From Aquilaria yunnanensis (taxonomy: Eukaryota > Streptophyta > Magnoliopsida > Malvales > Thymelaeaceae): a stretch of DNA of 64,000 nt. Positions within the stretch are counted from its first letter, which is position 1, and every line of letters begins with the position of its first letter. Below the pieces are notes generated by a model. That model did not search any database. It saw only the letters and a list, made by a program, of their open reading frames with translations, and was not told where the DNA came from. This document shows positions 11,137 to 19,934 of the stretch, piece after piece. The stretch covers positions 75,558,501 through 75,622,500 of the forward strand of contig CM077593.1 of NCBI GenBank assembly GCA_039654915.1, read 5' to 3'. The position numbers and the translations under genes are program-made.

Positions 11137-14100
11137 TAGAGGTGAGAACCGGGTCGGACCGGCCGGTCCTGGGCCCGGGCACGGACCGGCTGTGGGCGGG
11201 GCAGCGGCGGGGCAGGGCGGGGCGGGGCGGGGCAGTCCCGGGGCAGGTTTAATTTTTTTTGTTAAAATATATATATATATAATAGAACAATTATTAATTA
11301 TATAAGTCAGAAATATTTTTAAGAAAAAACACCACCTCCGGTGTAAGTTTTATTAAGTTAAAAAGCCAAACGGCACTTACAAATAATCGGAACGTGCCTT
11401 ACATTTTGAAATGGCAAAAACATTTCGGAAATGATAAATAATAGAAACCTATGATCTGTGCTGAACAATATAATCAGATCAAATACAAATTACATGTATG
11501 ATTGAAAAAAAAAAAATTCAACTCTCGGTATCGGATATTACCTCATCATCCGAACTCTTTTGGTCTTGATGCCGGAGTGCTGCGAGGCCCCAATCTCGGT
11601 TGCACACGCATACTTCTACCGCGTCGGGTGTCAATCTTGAGCGTTTTTCTGTTATCACCCATTTTCCAGCACTAAACGCTGCCTCAGATGAGACGGTCGA
11701 TACTGGAACGGCAAGAATTTCTTGTGCGATTATCGACCAGATCGGAAATCTTGATCTCTTTTGTTTCCACCACTCTAAGATGTCGAGGTCGCTTGTCTCG
11801 AATGATGTGTTGAGATAGTCATCGACCTCAGCTAATCCCGATGTCATCGGTCGAGGTCGTTTGAGCATTTGGAGCGCCGGGTTGAATTTTGAGGAGATTG
11901 ATTTCCTTGGAGGCTCAGTTTGAGGAGCTTCGGATCTTACCTTATCCGAATGCCGCTCACAATATAACTTGTATAAAGAATGCAAGTACTCGGAAGTAGA
12001 AGCAAACATAGCCAAAACATTTATATGAGACATTTCTAAATAAGTATGAAAAATTCCTTCAAGCAGTGTTGTTGTGCCCGTTAATTTTACATACGGGTCA
12101 AGTAAAGAAGCGATTAAAAAGATAGGTGGAATGTTTTCGAAATATTGAAGCCACTTAGCCCGCATGGCTTCGACAGTCGGTTTTAACAACTCATCATTTT
12201 TAAACTGATGTAAAGCATATGTGATGTTCACTAAATGAAACAAAACTTGATGACTTGTTGGGTAGTAAACACCAGAGAAAAATTCAGTTGCCTCGTAAAA
12301 AAACTTAAGCAATTCATCGGTTTTGGAACATTTCTCCCAAATTTCAGTCTTAAGAAATTCAGAACCCATTTTTAAATTCATGAAATGTGACAACAAATTT
12401 GCATACGGTAATGCATCTTGCATATGATGATGCCGGAATCAAAAATGGTTTTTGATTTTCAATACAAAAGCTTTTAAATTCATGAAAAATAGCAGGTCTG
12501 GACATCAAATATTTTAATGAGTTTCGAATAGGCAAAATCTCATTTTGGAGAACTTCTAAACCTTTTTGCACACAAATGTTTAAATATGGCACATGCATCT
12601 AACATGAAAAAATGCACCATTGAGAGGTGGTTTTAAGTTTTGACTCAAAAGGCGAGCGGCAACATCATTATTTGAAGCATTATCAAATGAAATGCACAGA
12701 ACTTTATCAGTACAAAAATAATCACGTAAAGTTTCTAAGATGCAATTAAATATTTGAAAACCAGTATGATCTATTTCAATAACCTTAAATGACAAAATTC
12801 GTTTTTGCATTATCCAATCAGAATCAATCCAATGAGAAGTAACACAATAGAATGATTGACCTATAGGTGATGTCCACATATCAGAAGTAAATGCCACACA
12901 ATGATCAAGAGCAGAAAAATATGCTTGCAAATCTGATTTTCCGATTTCAAATTGTCTAAAGCTTTCTTTCCTAGCAGTTTTCCTAGATACTTTTCTAAAT
13001 GCGGGATTTAATTGTTATTTTATCCAAGATTCTAGGTAGACATCTTCAGCTTGTGAAAAATGTTTTTCGGTAAGCATCATCCAATTTACCATACCTTCTC
13101 TACAAGATTGTTGGTTAAAATGAAATATACCTGGTCCGTCGGTGCTGGTTGTAGACCCAAGTTGTGTTTGTCCTCCATAACTAGTCCCAGTACTAGGGAG
13201 GACGTTAGCATGTTGATTTTCAAGATGCCGCTTCAGCGTTCCAGTGCTAGAATTCTTTCTATGCACAAAATTTTTCCCGCAATGTTTACATTTTCCGTAC
13301 CTCGACTCCCCTTCGTTTATGAGCTCATAATGCTCCCAAACCCAAGTAGTTAGTCTCGTGGATTTACCTTGTGATTGAGTTCCCTCCACGCCGGGTTCAT
13401 GACTTTAGGCGTCGGTTCTGTTGACGGATTCCCGAACGCCATCGCATCCAACTCTTCCACTTCATCATCGGATAATTGATCGTCGAGACCCAAATCGTAA
13501 TTCGTCATATCGATTCCGGCATCATCGTCGTGAAACTCTTGAATTGAAATGCCTTTATCGGCGTCCCGAGATCGGCGACGGAACAAGGCTCGGAGGCCGG
13601 TGTTGCGGGAAGATGAACTATCTGTTGACTTGCTCTTTCCTTTTGGAGCCATGACTCACGTACTAATAGTAGTGATTAATGCAAAATCAAGAGAGGATTA
13701 TGAAGATATTAGGGAGAGATTTGTAAGAAATTTGGAAGAGATTAAGAAAATAAGGAGAATGGTTGAGAGAATATAGTAGATGAAGAAGAGAGGTTGAGTG
13801 ATTGTGTGAGGATTGAGTGAAAATGGCATTGGTATTTATAGGGGGAGGGGAAAAATTAGTTTGACCAAAAAGTCCTTGAAATTTAGTTGTTGGGAGGGGC
13901 AAAAATGAAATTTTGGGGGCTGAAATGGAGCAGAAAACAGTTGGAGGGCCTGCTGTGTAATTAGCCCTTTTTTTAAAAAAAATTTCGCAGGTTTACGTTA
14001 TACAGGGAGCCGTTGCGCACGGGTCGGTGGGGCGGGGTGGTCCGGTCCAGGTCGGCGGTCCGGGCTGGCAGGTTCGTCTGTTATGGGCCGGTCTTTTTTT

Positions 14101-14255
14101 GCGTCCCCCTCCTCCTATTGGGCCCATATTCGGCCCATAATATTGCGGGCTTCTTGCGGGGCGAGGCGCGGCGGGTTTGACCAGTCCGGGGTGGGTTTGA
14201 CCGGCGGGGCGGTCCCGGTTCGGTCCGGGCCAACCCGGCCCACCTCCCACCTCTA
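11137..14255 (-). mobile_element. Full-length Ac-like hAT transposon
   Basis: A 3119-bp element with terminal inverted repeats (left TAGAGGTGAGAACCGGG; right, reverse-complemented, TAGAGGTGGGAGG...CCGGG) and a perfect 8-bp target duplication CTCACGTG (11129-11136 and 14256-14263). The about 120 bp inside each end are very GC-rich, with GGGGC/CCGG strings (for example 11160-11245 and 14025-14240), as is usual for subterminal transposase-binding regions of plant hATs. The minus strand encodes a BED-finger hAT transposase that is now broken. The duplicated target contains CACGTG, a plant G-box core. Confidence 0.93.
11518..13652 (-). pseudogene. hAT transposase (BED finger, hAT dimerisation domain), broken
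   Basis: This gene would encode the enzyme that excises and reinserts the element. From the N-terminus (13652): a Ser-rich acidic leader; a BED zinc finger within 13300-13200 (CKHCGKNF...KRHLENQH, Cys2-His2 spacing); a middle region with ALDHCVAFTSDMWTSPIGQS, the conserved TxDxWTS block of plant hATs; and a C-terminal dimerisation region (11518-11760) with DILEWWK and SSEAAFSAGKWVITEKR, matching the family's LxWW and ASER.FS..G signatures. Breaks: a frameshift near 13385, an in-frame TAA at 13015-13017, a 1-base shift near 12590 and another near 12425. The 301-codon C-terminal frame (12423-11518) is intact. No full product is possible, so a relative must supply transposase. Confidence 0.88.
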
Positions 14256-14293
14256 CTCACGTGATTGCTTCGTTTTGAAATTATTTGTTTTCC

Positions 14294-15403
14294 GGGTAAA
14301 ATCCAAATTTGGTCCCCTAACTTTGAGGGTTGTCCTAATGTGGTCCCTTATCTCCAAAAATACCACTTAAAGTCCCTTATCTCCCCCAAACTGTCCTATT
14401 TTAGTCCATTTCATCAATTAAGCCGTTATCTTTGATGGAAAATGCCTATGTGACACTTAGTTTGCCACGTGGCATCATATGCCATAACAATTAGTGGCTA
14501 GAATGTGAAAAATAAACATCAGGCTAAAACTCACGCAAACATGTAATTTTAAGGGCTTAAAGTGACATTAACCCTAATCTTTATCTTCCCTAAATCATTG
14601 CCGATTCAAACGGGAGGACACGCTGCCGCCTGCCTCCGACTGCCCACTCCTACCCACTTTTCCTCGATGCCCATCCCTTTTCGTCCACCGTCTCTCGAGG
14701 TCGAGAACTCCAATACCATCGACAGCGTTAACTCCAAGATCCAGGACAAGGAGGGGATTCCTCCGGACCAGCAGCGCCTTATCTTCGCCGGAAAGCAACT
14801 CAAGGATGGCCGGACGTTGGCCAATTACAACATCCAGAAGGAGTCCACCCTCCACCTTGTCCATCGCCTCCGCGGAGGCATGCAGATCTTCGTCAAGACC
14901 TTTACGGGGAAGACGATTACGTCGAGGCTGAGAGCTCCAACACCATCAACAACGTGAAGGCCAAGATCCAGGACAATGAAGGGATTCCTCCAGACGGCGT
15001 CTGATCTTTGCCGGCAAGCAGCTTGAGGACAGGATTTCGCGGGATTTTTGCGAGGGAGCACGACGGAGAAGGTGGGGTGGCATAGACGGTGAGATGGGTT
15101 GCAGGGTAGAGGGGAAACGGGTAGACAGAGGAATGAAATTAGGGTTAAAGCTTTTTAGTCCCTAAATTTATTTTTTTGCTTCAATTCTAGCCTGAAATTT
15201 GTTATTATTCCAGTTTTGTCACTTGTTTCCATGAAATAAGATGCCACATAGGCAATTTCCATTCAGAATAACGCTTGAACTAACGGTAGGGACCAAAATA
15301 AGACACACGAGTTGAGTTAGGGGACTTTAATAGTCATTTTTAGAGTTAAGGGACCACATTAGGACAATCCTCAAAGTTAAGGGACCAAATTTGAATTTTA
15401 CCC
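14294..15403 (+). mobile_element. Pack-MULE carrying ubiquitin sequence
   Basis: A 1110-bp element with about 160-bp terminal inverted repeats: left GGGTAAAATCCAAATTTGG, right end the inverse of GGGTAAAATTCAAATTTGG, with similarity continuing through AACTTTGAGG, TGTCCTAATGTGGTCCCTTA and TGCCTATGTG. It is flanked by a perfect 10-bp direct repeat TTTGTTTTCC (14284-14293 and 15404-15413), as expected of Mutator-like elements (usually 9-11 bp). There is no transposase; the interior holds polyubiquitin coding sequence. It lies only 20 bp beyond the target duplication of the hAT element to its left. Confidence 0.93.
14694..15033 (+). pseudogene. Captured polyubiquitin fragment (1.8 repeat units)
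   Basis: The frame first encodes ubiquitin from Leu15 (LEVE) to Gly76 (LRGG, 14694-14879), then restarts with [14 protein letters not shown] of the next head-to-tail unit at 14880, so the source was a polyubiquitin gene. The first unit departs from normal ubiquitin at several positions (Lys27 to Asn, Ala28 to Ser, Glu51 to Lys, Leu71 to His). Ubiquitin is nearly invariant, so these changes indicate lack of selection. The second unit has a one-base deletion after TIT (about 14922) and loses a few bases where the two Gln codons should be (about 14995); it fades after the KQLED block. The upstream 50 codons are not ubiquitin. Confidence 0.93.
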
Positions 15404-15413
15404 TTTGTTTTCC

Positions 15414-15660
15414 ATTTCAAGGAGTTATCAATCATGAATAGTGAAGGGCGTAAATTTTTGTTATATAGATTTAGACATTTGAAATCGGCTGAATCTTGCC
15501 TGCGCCCTCTGCATCCATAGGCCAGAACACGGGTTGGATTAATAGATATACATATTCATAGGCTGCTGAGACAGAAAGTATTTAGAAAAGAGTTGGTTTG
15601 AGTATTGCAAAATGAATGTAATATATCACATATGGGGTTCGATTCCCTGGATCCACCCTT
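15414..15660. other. Unassigned sequence
   Basis: No gene seen. GGGGTTCGATTCCC near 15632 resembles an RNA polymerase III B-box, but there is no A-box or cloverleaf around it. Confidence 0.3.
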
Positions 15661-16015
15661 TGCTTCATTTATTTTTTTCATTTCATTTCTTTGTTTTTTT
15701 TTTCCCTTTCTCCTATTGGCTTCTCGCTTCTTCTTTTTTTCCCCTCATTTCTCTTCTTTGCTTTTTTTTTTTTTGTTTTTTTTTTTCGTTTGTTCTTTCG
15801 TTGGTTTTTTTTGCTTCATTTTTCTTACTTCACTTTATCTTCGTGTTTTTTTTTCCTTTTTCTTGTTCATTTTTCATCTTTTTAGTTTTCTCCATATTCT
15901 TCCTTTTTCATTTTTTTGGCTTTTTTTTTGTTTGTTCATATTATTTTTATTTTTTATTTAACTTTTTATGCCTTTTTCCTAGTTTTATTTATTATTTTTG
16001 TTATTCTTGAGATCT
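15661..16015. repeat. Pyrimidine-rich low-complexity tract
   Basis: Over 300 bases of almost pure T and C on the plus strand. It produces long but meaningless Phe/Leu/Ser frames in all three plus frames (for example 15605-15961). A purine-rich counterpart lies at about 16430-16760, so the two could pair as loose inverted arms around the minisatellite between them. Confidence 0.85.
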
Positions 16016-16029
16016 AGACCACAACAATT

Positions 16030-16290
16030 CATAAAAAAACAAATTCACTACCATTAAAAGAACAAATTGATAACATTAAATGTATATATTAATAATATTG
16101 AAAGAACAAATCAAAAAATTAAAATAACAAAAAGATAACATTAAAAGAACAGATTAATAACATTGAAAGAATATGTTGAGAACATTAAAAGAATAAATAG
16201 ATAACGTTAAAAAAACATATTGATAACATTGAAAAAATAAATTGATAATTTTAAAAGAACAGCTTGATACCATTAAATGAACATATTTGT
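16030..16290. repeat. Minisatellite, about 27-bp unit (GATAACATTAAAAGAACAAAT)
   Basis: About ten imperfect head-to-tail copies of a unit like TGATAACATTAAAAGAACAAA, alternating ATTAAA and ATTGAA versions. It sits between the pyrimidine-rich (15661-16015) and purine-rich (16430-16760) tracts. No coding role is evident. Confidence 0.75.
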
Positions 16291-17015
16291 TAGGTTTTTG
16301 AAAAATTTAATTTTTATTTTATGAATATTGATTTGTTCTTATTACGTAACTATCTGTTCTTTTATGAGTTATTGTTTATTTTTTTAACTCAACTAGTTTT
16401 TTATTCTTTTGTTACTTGAAAATTTTGAAACAAAAAAATGAAAAAATAGATAAAATTTTTAAAATAAAAATAACATAAGTAATTAAAAATGAAATAGAAC
16501 TAAGAAGAAAAAGTATATAAATTAAAGAGCAAAAAACGAAATAAAACTAAGAAACAAAACAACAGAAAAAACTAGAAATAATGGAAATCAATGGAAAGGA
16601 AAGAGACAAACTAGAAAAATATTCGAAAATGAAAATGAAAAATAAAATATAAAATAAAACTTTAAAAACAAAAAGATTCAAGGTATACAAAAAAAATAGT
16701 GAAAATGTGAAAGAAAAACTGAAAAAGATCAAAAAATGGAAATTGGAGAAAAACCAAGCTGGATTAGAGGCTACTCGGGCGGTCAGACTCGAACAAAGCA
16801 GCCTTCGTCCCCCCAACGCGTGTTTGGCACTTTGCCCAACCCCAAAGTTTCGAGGTTCGTGCAAAAATTGTATAACTATCTTTTTGAGAGCCGGGTCTAA
16901 ATGAAAATTTTAATTTTTTTTCAGGGACGGCGCATGGAATAAACCGTGTGTACGTAATGCCTACTTTTTGAAGTCAACGTTTTCAGATTGGGGTTGGTAA
17001 AGCATTTTACAAATT
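16291..17015. repeat. Purine-rich low-complexity tract and flank
   Basis: A/G-rich DNA from about 16430 to 16760, then ordinary sequence to 17015 with no gene. The plus and minus frames at 16547-16904 arise from the low complexity and share the same DNA. Confidence 0.6.
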
Positions 17016-17019
17016 TTTG

Positions 17020-17027
17020 TTTATAAA
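17020..17027 (+). promoter_or_regulatory. Putative TATA box of the secreted-peptide gene
   Basis: TTTATAAA lies about 50 bases upstream of the candidate ATG at 17076. A start about 30 bp downstream would give a very short A-rich leader (AAAACAAAGAAAAG before ATG), typical of plants. An upstream ATG at 17050 opens a 9-codon frame whose TGA overlaps the main ATG (ATGA). It would matter only if transcription started upstream of 17050. Confidence 0.4.
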
Positions 17028-17075
17028 GCTAAATAGCCTGAGGGTGGCTATGCACAAAAAGAAAACAAAGAAAAG

Positions 17076-17724
17076 ATGAGTTCCAAGCCTTTCACGGCCT
17101 GCTTTGTTCTCTTCGTTGTGATTAGTTTCAGTGACGCAGAAGCAATTTTGGCTGGAAGACTACTGCTTGGTATAATATCATACCCAACACCATATCCCTT
17201 TTTTTTTTTAATATTTTTCTGTTAAAGAAAAAGGTGCTATTGTCCAATAATTTTGGTAGATTTGTTTATTTAAAGGAAGGAAATTATTGAATATCACTAC
17301 AAGTTGGATGCGAAGAACTATTTATTGAATCAATAATCAATCAATTCATATTTTACTTTAGCAACTGGTTGGCAACCGAAATGTTAGTTGTCCGCAGTTC
17401 AATCACCAGTCCTGATAACGGATTAATTGTTGAATGATAGATAAATGAAATTTGTTCCTAATAACCTTTTTATTGATCTTTTTGCCACTGGTTTTCAACT
17501 GAAATACTATGATTGAAATTTGGTTGCTCTTTCCTTGTTTTTTTTCTGGTAATTTTCTTGTAATGTATGATAAAAGGATGTAATAACCCATGACATTTTC
17601 TATGAGAAAAAAATAAAATAAAGTCTATTTTTCTTTTATTTTATTTCTTTTTTGAGGCCCCGTCTCCGGAAGTGGAACAGCTGTACGAAGTCAACCAACG
17701 CACCCCGCAGGCAGGTGGTTCTAG
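17076..17724 (+). CDS. Candidate small secreted peptide precursor, two exons (53 aa)
   Basis: Exon 1 (17076-17169) encodes MSSKPF, a hydrophobic segment TACFVLFVVISFS, then DAEA: a classical signal peptide with a likely cleavage site after Ala-Glu-Ala. The donor is CTTG|GTATAA and the acceptor, after a long T-rich stretch, TTTTTTGAG|GCC at 17656/17657. The phase is kept across the splice. Exon 2 (17657-17724) encodes PVSGSGTAVRSQPTHPAGRWF and stops at TAG. Total 162 nt. The layout (signal peptide, short linker, basic Ser/Gly/Pro-rich tail, intron after the signal peptide) is that of plant signalling-peptide precursors. The tail superficially recalls SCOOP/PIP-type peptides, but I cannot assign a family. 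Unspliced, the frame would end after 50 codons in intron sequence. It is the only host-like gene model in the window without an obvious break. Confidence 0.42.
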
Positions 17725-18424
17725 GAACAGGAATATGACTTGGGTACACAAATTATGGCTCTCGTCATTTTTTAATTTTTGCAGCACAATATACTTTTAA
17801 AAGATATTATCTAAGCGTTATTCCTTTCTTTTTCAAGTGAAAGATTATTTAGAATTAACTATATCCATTTTATAATGTTGGTCATTTTTTTTACTTTTTA
17901 AAATGACTTGTTTCTTTTGGTTTTTTCATGAGATATAAGTATACAATTCTTAATTTATTCAAACACTAAATAGAATCTTTCAGTCAAATATTATTTCTCT
18001 AAATAAATTTAAAAAATAACATGAGAAAAACTGGGACAATCTCGAATTAAGAAAAAAACTAAAAAGTCACAAACATTATGGGATACACAGTGTAAAATAA
18101 TTAACTTTATTTCTTTTCACGCTCTTTACTTTTTGTAAAAGTACTAAGACATTCCCGTACATATACATAAGTACGCATTCACATTAAGTAAAGAATGTTT
18201 AGTTAAGGATTCTCATTTTTTTTTTTTGTAAAATAAAATTATAAGTAGGTAAAATCAATTCTTCAAATGTCATATGCCAAAAAAATATGACCGAAAAATT
18301 GTTATGTTTGGTTCACACCATGTAGAAAAATGAAGAAAGTAATTGCCAAACATATTCTATCTTAAACAATTATTTACTTTATTATGGAATTCTTCATATA
18401 ATTGAGATTTTCCAATAATCCTTT
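17725..18424. other. AT-rich intergenic sequence
   Basis: No gene or element ends recognised. It would contain the 3' UTR of the candidate peptide gene upstream. AATATA-rich stretches are present, but none is a specific polyadenylation signal. Confidence 0.4.
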
Positions 18425-18432
18425 CCCAACAC

Positions 18433-18952
18433 TAAGGTGGAAATGAGTCGATTCGAGCCTGAACACCTCATACTTGAAGCTCCAGCTCGTTAAAGATTAA
18501 CTCGGCTTGGGGTCATGCTTAAGCCCAATAAGCTTGGAAAATGAGGCTTGAAACTCAACACAGAAATGTTCAAGCTTAACCTGATGGCTCAATAAGCTCA
18601 AAACTTGATTCAACGTTTGAGTTTGATTCAAACTAAATTTGAGGGCTCTAGCTCAATTCAAACTCAATTCGAGTGCTCGAGCTTGACTTAATGAATAAAA
18701 ATTAGAATTTTTGGGTTTAGTTATATTAACAATAAAATTAATTTAATTTTTATAATAGAAAAGTATTATGCTTGTTAGGATCGATAAGAGTTCGAGTCAA
18801 ATAGCATCCAGACTCGAAGCATGACCAGTTAAAAGTTTGAACTTAAAATGAAATTACAGCTCATTAGTCTCGGCTCGATAACAAAAAAAAAAAAAAAAAA
18901 CCAAGATTGACCTAGTACTGTTCAATAAGAGATTTGACTCATTTCCACCCTA
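18433..18952. mobile_element. Non-autonomous hAT element (520 bp)
   Basis: Terminal inverted repeats: left TAAGGTGGAAATGAGTCGA; right, reverse-complemented, TAGGGTGGAAATGAGTCAA. It is flanked by an 8-bp duplication with one mismatch (CCCAACAC at 18425-18432, CACAACAC at 18953-18960). The interior consists of degenerate GCTCGAGCTT/AAACTCAA motifs without coding sequence and includes an A20 tract at about 18881-18900. It belongs with the 694-bp element at 1004-1697, which shares the right terminus CCACCCTA and the interior motif style. Confidence 0.85.
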
Positions 18953-18960
18953 CACAACAC

Positions 18961-19920
18961 CACCTAATTCTTCTCGTTTTAATACAAAGGTCAGATGGGT
19001 TAAACTTTGAGAAAAACAGTAAAGTAAGCAATTTTGACCATGGAGAACTAGCAAACTTTGTTCCTATAAAGCTATGATAATCATAAGTAATGACTTAATT
19101 CATAGGATAACACTAATACGAACAAAATTTATTGTTTATATCATGTCTATCATAATATAAGACCAGGGTACTACGCTAATCCTTAAAAAGAAAAAAAGAG
19201 TACTACGTTAAAATATGAGCATTAGCCTTTTCAATACTTATTCATATTCTTGCCAATTCTTGTGTATATTTAAATGTTATTACTATAAGATTTATGTTTT
19301 ATTTGTTTGTCAATAGTAATTGGGTAGTACTGAATTTACAAATGCTTAAAAATGCTTTTACAATTAAGAATTTTACAAATTAACATGCATGGTTAGGTGT
19401 AATGGTTCAAAAAATATTCATTCATGCTAGGCTTTTCTTAAAATCTGTAATTTTCTTTATATGACCTACACTCAAGGACAAAATCTATTTTCACCTTCTA
19501 CTTTATACAAATGAATCCGCCCGCACTTGAAGATAAATTGTTGAACAATACACGACGGTAGATTCTTGTGTTCGATCTGGCCAACCTCAGCCAGGGACCG
19601 AACGCAAGCAGAATTTGGGTGAATGAAATAAGAAGTTTTTTTAAATCTTTAAATTTAAATTTAATGAGGAAATAATCAAGTTATTTTTTAAGATGTTTTG
19701 TGGAAAAAAAAAAGCATGTTTTATTGTTTCTATTGATAAGAATTCTAAATCAACTATAATTTCTTACTTTTTAACGTCAAACAATTCTTAGTCTAAACAA
19801 TGACAAGGATGTCATAGACAAAAAATGTAAAACTGGTTAGACATATGATATTATGGTGTCTGCTCTTACTATTCTAGTGTTTATTTATGATGTTAATATT
19901 GTTTGCCCACATTAATAGTC
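18961..19920. other. AT-rich intergenic sequence
   Basis: No gene, element terminus or strong repeat noticed apart from a short TTTAAATTTAAATTTAA string near 19652. Confidence 0.4.
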
Positions 19921-19934
19921 ATTTGTCATTTGAA

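Noticed and set aside
14595..15061. Minus-strand frames across the ubiquitin fragment
   Set aside because: Shadows of the plus-strand ubiquitin codons.
15628..15645. Perfect B-box-like GGGTTCGATTCC
   Set aside because: No A-box or tRNA arms upstream; the following sequence is a pyrimidine tract.
15605..16010. Long plus-strand frames of 118-132 codons
   Set aside because: Phe/Leu/Ser runs from a pyrimidine tract, open in all three frames at once; no coding signal.
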